This document shows, piece by piece, positions 56,203 to 64,000 of a stretch of DNA of 64,000 bases. The stretch's first letter is position 1; every line of letters starts with the position of its first letter. Made by a program: the position numbers and the translations under genes. Origin of the DNA: Hyperoplus lanceolatus (Eukaryota; Chordata; Actinopteri; Uranoscopiformes; Ammodytidae); NCBI GenBank assembly GCA_026929865.2, contig CM049403.1:682001-746000 (forward strand), written 5' to 3'. Below the pieces are notes generated by a model. The model made no database searches, was not told the DNA's origin, and saw only the letters and a list, made by a program, of their open reading frames with translations.

Positions 56203-56363
56203 TACCCAGACATTTCAAAATAGCACGTGAGAGCTGTAATAACAATACAGTGATACAATGAAACAGTGGTATTTTTGTTCAAAGTAATCATACCGTCAGA
56301 ATATCATACCAGCCCATGCCAAGTGTCAGCAGCAGTGAGGGAAAAGAGGCAGGATTGACTCAC

Positions 56364-56489
56364 CAGCTCAGGGTTTGAGGCCGGCCAGATGACTTGGTTG
56401 AGTTTACCAAGGAACCAGGCCAGACGCACGTTCCTGGAGATGCGATACTCCTCCTTCATCAGCAAGTAGATCTGGTCAGCCTCCTTCAC
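56364..56489 (-). CDS. szt2: szt2 exon 2 (N-terminal coding exon)
   Basis: This exon has 42 codons and reads [20 protein letters not shown] and onward to PASNPEL, matching the extreme N-terminus of SZT2. The donor is CTG|GTGAGT. The acceptor is GATGAG|GTGAAG, with a weak pyrimidine tract. I chose this start because the human homologue, as I recall it, also begins exon 2 at the equivalent valine, after a very short first coding exon. There is no in-frame ATG, so a small exon 1 must lie at higher coordinates. The exon starts and ends in phase 0. The acceptor is the least certain boundary. Confidence 0.88.
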
Positions 56490-56544
56490 CTCATCATTAC
56501 AAACACATAGCAGGATAAATGAGATGTTAACTTTTGAGCAAGTA

Positions 56545-57490
56545 GGGGAGAACGGGGTAATTTGTCACATGGGTTGGATGTCACATTCGTTATATCTCGC
56601 CACCAGAGTGCGCTAGCTCTGAAATGTTGATATAAAAAAGGTCCAGAATTGGGATCAGAGGTCACATACATAGACTTCATTGGAGTTAGAGTGCTGCATT
56701 TCAGGTGAGAGGATGTTTTGTGTTTTTCATGTCAAATTCAAAATATTTTGCTTCTCAGTATTTTTCTTCTAGGCTTTTACACAATGGGTTTATAACAAAA
56801 CACTTGTTACCCTCAGAAAGTGTGAAGGGTAAACTATAGTTTAGATTGTGGTTAGCAAGCTAATTAGTTGTCAGATGGTTGTTGGCCTTGATGCTAGCAA
56901 GAAATTCAAGTTGGGGTTGGTCGTCAAATTTTTTGGGGGGTTGGTTGTCACATGTTATCTCAAGGCTGCAACCAGAAAAGGAACCCAATAACGAAAGAAA
57001 TTGTCAAGCTGTATCCTCACTGACACCCCAGAGAAGGAAAGAATAGAGCAGGAAAAGGCAGCTAGCAAGCAAAAGAAGAAAGGGCAACAAAATCAAAACA
57101 ACCCAGTGCATCCCAAACTAGACCAGCTGCCAAGGCTACAGAACGTTATGTAGGCCTATTTGTCAACTTGACAATGCAATTAAACATTCAAATTTGGTTC
57201 TGCCTCCTTGCCTTCTTTTTAAGATTTTTCCCATTAAGATAACATTGTGACAAGCAAACCCATAGTGTGTGACAACCGACCCCTTGATGGGGTTGGTTGT
57301 CACAATGTGTCAGAGTGTCTTTGATGGTAAATGACTTCTTCATTACAATAAGTTGGAAAAAAAGAGAGACACACATTTCTAGCCAACACCTTAAGCTTCA
57401 ATTTAATGTAGGAATGGCTATTGACAGATGTTTTGGTGATGAGCAATTCTCACTAGAGTAAAAAGTGTGCCTACTTACCCCGTTCTCCCC
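56545..57490 (+). mobile_element. pogo-like non-autonomous element with perfect ends
   Basis: 946 bp between TA dinucleotides; ends GGGGAGAACGGGGTAA and TTACCCCGTTCTCCCC match exactly. A remnant frame reads LTDTPEKERIEQEKAASKQK, the type of basic tail found before the zinc finger in pogo-type transposases. It then drops to non-coding, with the PHD finger deleted. It lies 56 bp above szt2 exon 2. Confidence 0.92.
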
Positions 57491-57876
57491 TACATTATTT
57501 CGCCTGATGGCTATAATACACAGCACTTGCTGTTTTAGTTGTCTAAATGTTCTTTAACCCTCTCTTAACTGTAATACAAACGTTCACCGGCGCATACATT
57601 TGTATTTTTGCTCACTGTGAAGTCATTTATTTGAGCATCTTCAAATGCTTCATATCATTAGAATCTGTAAAAACCAAGCTAGAAGTTCATCTAAGTCAAT
57701 AATTCAAAATTATTAATAAAAGTGTTGAAATTGTGTCATAAATGAGAAAAAAACAAATAGCGGATTTTTTTTCATCGTATTTTACGAGCTAAAAAAAAAA
57801 AAACATTGATACAAAAGATTTCTGAAAGTAGAAACATGAACAAAATATTTCTGAAGACTTCATTAGTGATTTGAAC
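57491..57876. other. intronic or upstream sequence, nothing recognised
   Basis: AT-rich spacer between the pogo-like element and the next hAT element. No frame, repeat end or promoter-like element could be supported. Confidence 0.5.
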
Positions 57877-59058
57877 TAGGGCTGCAACTAACGATTATTT
57901 CAATAATCGATTAATCGGTCGATTATTTTTTCGATTAATCGATGAATCGGATAAAAAAAAAGAAACATTTGTAAATGCCGCATCTTTATTGAAAAACTGA
58001 ACATTACTTCAAATTCACAGTGCAGACTGAAGTGTCAAAACACCAGGTTATTGCTCCAACGTCCCGGAACTATTAAAAGTAATATTAAATGATAAATAAT
58101 AATAATAAACTTAACTGGGATAACACAAAAAAACATACAATGTATGATATACATTTATACAGTATATAAGGGATGTCCATGGTAAACCAGTCAACCGATA
58201 AAATTTTTAACCGGTAAATGACAGGAGATCGTTAATTTATATTGATACCATTTTCGAGACTCCTTAACAAGTCTTTATCGATATCACAATTGATACTTTT
58301 CTATTATTTTGTTGAAATAGAACTTGTATTTTTGCTTTAATTGCTGATATGATCATAGCTCAAGATAGGACATTAAACAGGTCATAATTCCATCTTTACT
58401 ATCTATTTTATATTGCTGGGAAAACAAGTTTCGCCAAAATCTCAAATTTCTTCTTTTTTTTTTTTTGCATTTGAACACATCAATCATATTACTGAGCCGG
58501 CCTGAACACATCGCAGTTGACATGTTTGCTACTTTTTTTAAGCTAACTCTATATCCTTCCGATTTTAACATGGATTTAAAAACTGGATTACTATTTTTAA
58601 CTGACGGGACTTTCTACACCGTTCGGTTGTGTGATTACTGCCGCTGCTTTGAATGTCTGTTGATGCGCCGATGCCGACTCTCCGAGCACGTCTGCACACA
58701 GTCTGCAGCAGCTGACAGTTTTTTTGGACTAGACGGATACTGAGTTGAAGGAGTTGTTTTAACCCAAAGAAAGCAAAGGTACAACACTTTTATATAGGGC
58801 TACAGTCCAGTGTTAGAAACGACCAAAATACAAGCTGTGGCCGCTCACACTATAGCTTTCCCGCACATGAAGCGAGCCTTCACGTGCGGAAGGCTGGCTG
58901 TGGGCGTGCATGAACCTGTCGGCGGCTGGATGTAAACAGTGCCGCGCCTGCAAGTGACTTATTAATCGCGCGACTCAACGAATCGATGACCAAATTCGTT
59001 GCCAACGCTTTTAGTAATCGATTTTAATCGATTTTATCGATTCGTTGTTGCAGCCCTA
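57877..59058. mobile_element. hAT-type element (TAGGGCTGCAAC ends) with exact 8 bp TSD
   Basis: 1,182 bp with inverted ends TAGGGCTGCAAC and GTTGCAGCCCTA. ATTTGAAC is exact at 57869-57876 and 59059-59066. ATCGATTAATCG motifs cluster at both ends. A second hAT-like relic (about 58160-58800, matching 52376-52600) was inserted in the middle. Confidence 0.9.
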
Positions 59059-59690
59059 ATTTGAACAATGTACATGTTTTAGTTTTTGAGATATGATATT
59101 TTTTATGAGAGGAGTGCAAAGGCGTTTTGTTAGTTCCAGAGAAATATTTTCTTCTGCTCTACTCTCTTCACTACTCTCTTTGGAGTTGCTGTGTGACAGT
59201 AATGAAACTCCAGAGAAGTTTGCTCACTCTTGCTAGCTTCCTTAGCATGTTTAGCTTAGACAGAAGCTCAAACATGTCAGAAAGTTCTCTCCAAAACTCA
59301 ATAAACCTCTCCACACGATGTCCGCGATGTCGTTTATTCACTCAACTGAAAGCTGTTGGTCCGATTTAGACGATTTTCGCTAGCTCGGACTCGACGTATG
59401 TTTACCGTAACGTGTAGTGTTTTCACAGTAAAGACTAGTGTATCATAGCACATACCATCGGAAAGCTCTCGTTATTTACTTTCAGAAACCGGTCGAATAT
59501 TTTGAATTGCCCCAACCATTCAGGAGTTACGGTACTTAGAAGCTCATGTTACAAATACGTCACATGCTGGTGAATCTCGTCTGTGATTGGACGGTCGTAC
59601 TGCGGAAGTCCAGTGGGCTACCGTAATGATTAGTATATGGGTGCAAAGCTCTACTTCTCCGCTTTCTGATAGTTTTTGAATGATCTAGAT
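59059..59690. other. non-coding stretch, nothing recognised
   Basis: Between two hAT elements. The frame at 59127-59369 shows no domain. It could contain szt2 exon 1 or its promoter, but I found no convincing minus-strand ATG followed by a donor. Confidence 0.45.
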
Positions 59691-62140
59691 CAGGGATTCC
59701 CAAAGTGGTGCGCGAGATGAAAAATGTAATGGCGTGTAGGCCTAAATAAACATTTCCTTTGTAAAATTTCAATGAAAAACTGTAATTTAATTAATAAAAA
59801 AAATTAACTTCATTTATTTTAAGTAATATCACATGAGCAATGTTATGTCGCTCTGTTTTAGCGCCGCTTTGATTCGGTAAGAAGTAGCCTACAACAGCAG
59901 TTGGAGCGGAGCGCGTTGCCAAGCAACTGCGTAAACAACTTAACGGTCGAACCAACTGCTGTATATAAAATATGCGCACAGTTTGTGGCCTCTCCATTCA
60001 TTATCGCAAATATGCTGAATTGGCTGAACTCAGGGAAACTGTCAGGCGAGACATCCAAAGTAAAAGTTAGGGATGAAGGAGGAAAGGAACCAAGACAGAG
60101 TGAAACATCGGAGGCAACAGAGGAGATAATTGGAGTGGATCCGGGAGAAGAAAACGAGACGGAGACACCAAATGATGAACGTGAGGACACCGCAAAGGAG
60201 GGAAGGAGATGGCAACAAGGCAAAAGAGGTGAAGAGGGTGAACACCAGACGGGGAAAAAAAGAAGGAAATATGATGAAAACTATCTGGGTCTTAGCTTCA
60301 CTTGGATTGGTGATATAGACTGCCCTAAGCCGCAGTGCGTGGTGTGCAGTGAAGTGCTAGCAAACAGCTGCCTGAAGCCTTCTTACCTACGTCGCCATTT
60401 TCACACGAAGCACGCTAATGTAACTCAAAAGCCCCTTACATTTTTAAATCAAAATTGGAGGAGTTGCAAAACAGCCAAAAACAACTGCAGTTTCATTCAA
60501 ATGTTGGGTCTACACAAGACGCATTACGGGCTTCATATCTTGTCAGCTACAGAATTGCGAGAAAGGGGCTGCCTCACACAATTGCCGAAGACGTGTGCTT
60601 GCCAGCTGCCAAAGAGATGGTGGGATGCATGATTGGAGAGAAAGAAGCAAAAAAGTTAGACATGATTCCAGTATCCAATAACACTGTGTCGCGCCGCATC
60701 AATGCAATGTCTGAAGACATCCAGGCTACATTAGTCAGCCGTGTGAAAGACAGCGAGTTTTACTCTCTGCAAGTAGACGAGTCTACAGATGTGGCAAATC
60801 TGGCCAATCTTCTGGTGTATGTCCGTTACCTTTTTGAAGGCACGGTACAAGAAGATTTTTTGTTCTGTCGACCCCTTGCTACCCGAACAACAGGATTGGA
60901 AACCTTCAATTTAATTGATGGGTTTATGAGGACCAACGGCATCGACTGGACAGGCTGCGTGGGCATTTGCACTGACGGGGCAAAATCGATGACGGGGAAG
61001 CACACAGGGCTTATAGCTCATATCAGGAAAGTGTGTCCATCCATTCAATGGTTACACTGCAGTGTTCACAGGGAGGCCTTGGCAGCCAAAAACATGCCAG
61101 CTGATCTACTTGCAGTCCTGAATGATGCTGTGAAACTGGTCAACTTCATTAAAGCTCGCCCGCTAAATTCAAGACTGTTCACACTGTTATGCAACGAGAT
61201 GGGCAGCGAACACAAAGCACTGCTGCTGCATACTGAAGTGCGTTGGTTGTCCCGCGGCAAAGTGTTGACAAGGCTTTTTGAACTGCGACACGAGCTTCAG
61301 CAGTTTTTTGAGGACAATCCATTTCATTTGGCTTCCAGTCTGCATGACGAAGACTTCCTGAAGAGGCTCGCCTATCTGGCGGACATATTTTCTGCTCTGA
61401 ATGAACTGAACCTAAGTCTGCAGGGAGTCAGTGTAACCGTGTTCAACACACAAGACAAGATCGAAGCTACGATAAAGAAGCTACGCTTCTGGGCGAGCTG
61501 TGTGAGTGGGAACACACTCTTGTGTTTCCCTACGCTTCACAAGTTCTTGGGGGAAAATGACGTGCACCTGGGTGAGCATGTGAAAAGCCTCATCATTGAA
61601 CATCTCAACCAACTCGCCAAGCAGCTACGGAAATACTTCCCACCTATGGACACATCTCAAGCGTGGATTCGCAACCTGTTTGAAGTTTCCCTCCCGGTCC
61701 CCCAGCTGTCATTTCACGAGCAGGAACAGCTGATCGAGCAGTCATCTGACGGGGCGCTGCAGTTGCAGTTCAAACGAAAGCCACTTGTCGATTTTTGGAC
61801 TGAGTCAATTCCATCGTACACAGTCCTGGCAAAGAAGGCCTTGAGAGTGTTGATGCCCTTCGCTACAACGTATCTGTGCGAGGCTGAATATAAGACTAAA
61901 TATCGGCAAAGACTGGATGCTGTTGAGAAAGATTTGAGGCTTAAACTGTCTTCAATTGCGCCAAACATCGCAGAGCTCTGTGCCAAGATGCAGGCCCAAC
62001 CGTCGCATTAATATGGGTAAGTATTTGGCCAAATGGTATTGATATTATTGCTACAAATATACTGGAAATACTCACACGCACACCCTCCCTGTTTCTCCCT
62101 CCCTCCCTCTCTCTCTCTCTCGCTGCAGGCTGAGCCAGCT
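59691..62140 (+). mobile_element. hAT element with nearly intact transposase (left end visible)
   Basis: The left end CAGGGATTCCCAAAGTGGTG at 59691 is a typical hAT terminus. A transposase gene follows at 60012. No matching GGGAATCCCTG right end was found up to 64000. The element is therefore 3' truncated, or its right end is diverged or outside the window. The low number of coding lesions suggests recent activity relative to its neighbours. Confidence 0.75.
60012..62011 (+). pseudogene. hAT transposase (BED-finger, Charlie/ZBED-like), one frameshift
   Basis: ATG 60012 (MLNWLNSGKLSGE) begins a low-complexity acidic linker, then a BED-type zinc finger: CPKPQCVVCSEVL (C-x2-C) and YLRRHFHTKHANV (H-x4-H). 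Near 60446-60455 one base is missing, and the reading frame moves to LEELQNSQKQLQF. From there 518 codons are open to TAA 62009-62011. These contain LQVDESTD (first Asp), CTDGAKSMTGKHTG (second Asp), the CSVHREALAAK block, LHTEVRWLSRGK (Glu and the RW motif), and a C-terminal hAT dimerisation region around LVDFWTESIPSY. About 665 residues in all, near full length for the family. A single deletion separates it from an intact frame. It could also be read as a domesticated gene, but no independent evidence for that exists here. Confidence 0.85.
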
Positions 62141-64000
62141 GCGCTGCACTGAAAAATCCCCAGGATCCCGGTTTATTTTTGTGTGTAACTTATTGCAATT
62201 TAATTGAAATTACTGGCGTTCTAATGTTATTTCCATAACCTGTTTTATAATGACGGGGCTGTGTGCTCCACCGTCATTTAAACTTGCTGCAATTTGTGTT
62301 CAACGCGGCTCAAAAATATTATAACATGTTCAGAACTTATCTGCTTTCGGCCTCTGATCATGAGCCTGTCATCCATCCTCTTTGCTCTTAAAAGTGGAAG
62401 CTTGCGCATAACTTTTTGTTTTATATTGAAACTGTGTTACAGTGTTTCCAATTAATTCAAACGCCAGAGCGCATTTTTGTGATCGTGATTATGTGTGTTC
62501 TGATCATTTGAGCATGATTAAACATGCCACCTTTAATATGGCTATAAAAAAAGCTTTTTGCATTTAGTTTGTTTTGAATGTGTGGTGTGTCGGCAACCTT
62601 AAGGGCCTGGGTGGAACACTGGCTGTGCTCTCGGAAGTGGCCGGGGCATGCGTGTGTGCATTAGGAGAGAGAACAATGTGTGTGGAGAGAAAAAAAAACG
62701 GCACGGGAAATCGCCAATGCAAAGCCTCGACTCATTATATTGTGAGTCAACGTATCAGAGGCAGGAATCGGCTGTGCGATCGACTTTTACTGAGGTTTTT
62801 TAGCTGCTGCATTTGCAGTGCTGAGGAGAGATCGCCAACTGGGCTTTAATTTTACGCATCACCAGGGCCGCCATAATGTTTCGATTTCATCATTTGCATC
62901 AAATCTCTTATGATTATAAGAATGAGAGGCTTTATTTAAACGCTGTCAATGCGGTCGTTGTGATTGTAACTTTGTCGGCTGTAAACTGAAACTAACTGAG
63001 ATCGCGGAAGCCTCCCCCTCGACAACATTACCGTGGTTATCATTTCAGCCTTAAACCACGGCGTTGATAGCTTTCGTTTCAGCACTAGGTTATGTTATTA
63101 ACTATGAGCATTAAATAAATGCTGCGTCTCAAAGGCCGAGGACAGCAGTCAGGGCTCCAGACTAACCTATTTTACTAGGAGCACTGGCGCCCCTAACTCA
63201 GAATTTTTAGGGGCGCAAGCAGAAAATGTAGGAGCAAACATTAAATAGACCTGCAACGCATCTATTAAAATGTTTCCCAATATTAACTATATTAGGCCTA
63301 TTGATATTGTATTGCCAGCATGTTTTGGACCACACTGACAACAGATGATAGTGTTCATTGTGTTTTCGATTTTGCATCACCATGTGAAATTCTTCAGACA
63401 TTCCTTTAGGAAAAGGATTTTTTTTTTGTGTCCATTTTCACCACAACTACCTCTACATCCAAGCCCTCTAATTTGTCCTACTCTATCTCTGCTGACTCCA
63501 GGAAAATAGCCTAGTTATTGGCCCAAAAGTAACTAGTAGGAGCTAGGTGACATTATCAACTAATTTGCATTATAGCCTATAAAGAGGCAAAATGAACAGA
63601 AAATGCTGACCAGGTAGTTTACAAATTAACTAGGCCTATTTACATATTTACAAACTCACTTTACACACTTTTTTTGTTGCCATATTACTACAAGGTTAGC
63701 TTTTTATAGATATGCAGTGGCCTATTGAATGTGGACATATCAAACAATTTTCGTGTTAACAAACGTCCCCTGACACACGGTGCTGTCTGCTGCAGGTGGC
63801 GGGGGGTTTCTATCAGACTGCCCGTGTGACTGAGTGCTGTCAGCGGTGAGGAGTAGACAGCTCCGTTGCTACTCTGCTCTTGAGCGCGCGGTTAAAAAAT
63901 AAATCTAACAGCCTTATCGCTATGGCGGAAAGTCGGCAGGTATAACGGAAAAAGTCACCAGTTGGCAACATGTTAAAGACGTGACAACAGCGGGACACTG
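62141..64000. other. repeat-like sequence to window end; no gene supported
   Basis: 62830-63030 resembles 53690-53900 and so belongs to a shared repeat. CAGGGCTCCAGAC at 63157 looks like a hAT left end and leads into GGAGCACTGGCGCCCCTAAC, a motif found in fish hAT elements. A short ATG GCG frame followed by GTATAA at 63923-63945 is on the wrong strand for szt2. The frames at 62574-62849 and 63207-63401 have no domain that I recognise. Confidence 0.4.

Noticed and set aside
63923..63945. ATG GCG GAA AGT CGG CAG followed by GTATAA, resembling a short first coding exon with donor
   Set aside because: It is on the plus strand, opposite to szt2, with no supporting downstream exon in the window; the similarity to a start of that kind is probably chance.

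Overview
This is vertebrate nuclear DNA, most likely from a ray-finned (teleost) fish. Three things point there: a split gene with vertebrate exon structure, a heavy load of Tc1-like, hAT and pogo-like DNA transposons typical of fish, and a tRNA-derived SINE of a type I associate with fish. There is no operon-like or prokaryotic organisation. The species cannot be fixed from the sequence alone.

The one conventional host gene is szt2 (KICSTOR complex subunit SZT2) on the minus strand. I resolve twelve consecutive coding exons, numbered 2 to 13 by analogy with the human gene, running from about 56.5 kb down to 0.75 kb. Together they give 1,904 coding bases (about 634 residues). Every junction keeps frame and has AG acceptors and GT donors, except one GC donor. 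Exon 1 and the promoter were not found, and the rest of the gene lies beyond position 1. Only about 3.4% of the 55.7 kb span is coding. Introns between exons 11/12 (14.8 kb), 5/6 (9.4 kb), 2/3 (9.3 kb), 4/5 (8.1 kb) and 8/9 (7.1 kb) are swollen by transposons.

Layout by coordinate: 0.7-1.4 kb exons 13 and 12; 1.4-16.1 kb intron with hAT, L1, Tc1 family A, a pogo fragment carrying a PHD finger and several MITEs; 16.1-16.9 kb exons 11-9; 16.9-24.0 kb intron with Tc1 family B deletion copies, an L1 ORF1 relic, a MITE and a pogo-like element; 24.0-27.6 kb exons 8, 7 and 6 with a Tc1 A element inside another inverted-repeat element; 27.6-37.1 kb intron with hAT, pogo, the most complete Tc1 B copy and composite repeats; 37.1 kb exon 5; 37.2-45.3 kb intron with two large nested Tc1 insertions; 45.3-47.1 kb exons 4 and 3; 47.1-56.4 kb intron; 56.4 kb exon 2; 56.5-64 kb intron 1 or upstream sequence, with a pogo MITE, hAT elements and a nearly intact hAT transposase gene (60.0-62.0 kb) one frameshift from continuity.

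The features that stand out are: (1) an amplified Tc1 family rebuilt as a fold-back element with about 0.57 kb arms made from transposase sequence, two copies of which carry a chimeric open frame; (2) a Tc1 B deletion copy with an open frame for a helix-turn-helix-only protein; (3) a second, independent Tc1 fold-back; (4) a GC-AG intron in szt2; and (5) a pogo-like transposase tail ending in a PHD-type zinc finger. All family assignments rest on reading the sequence, with no database search.
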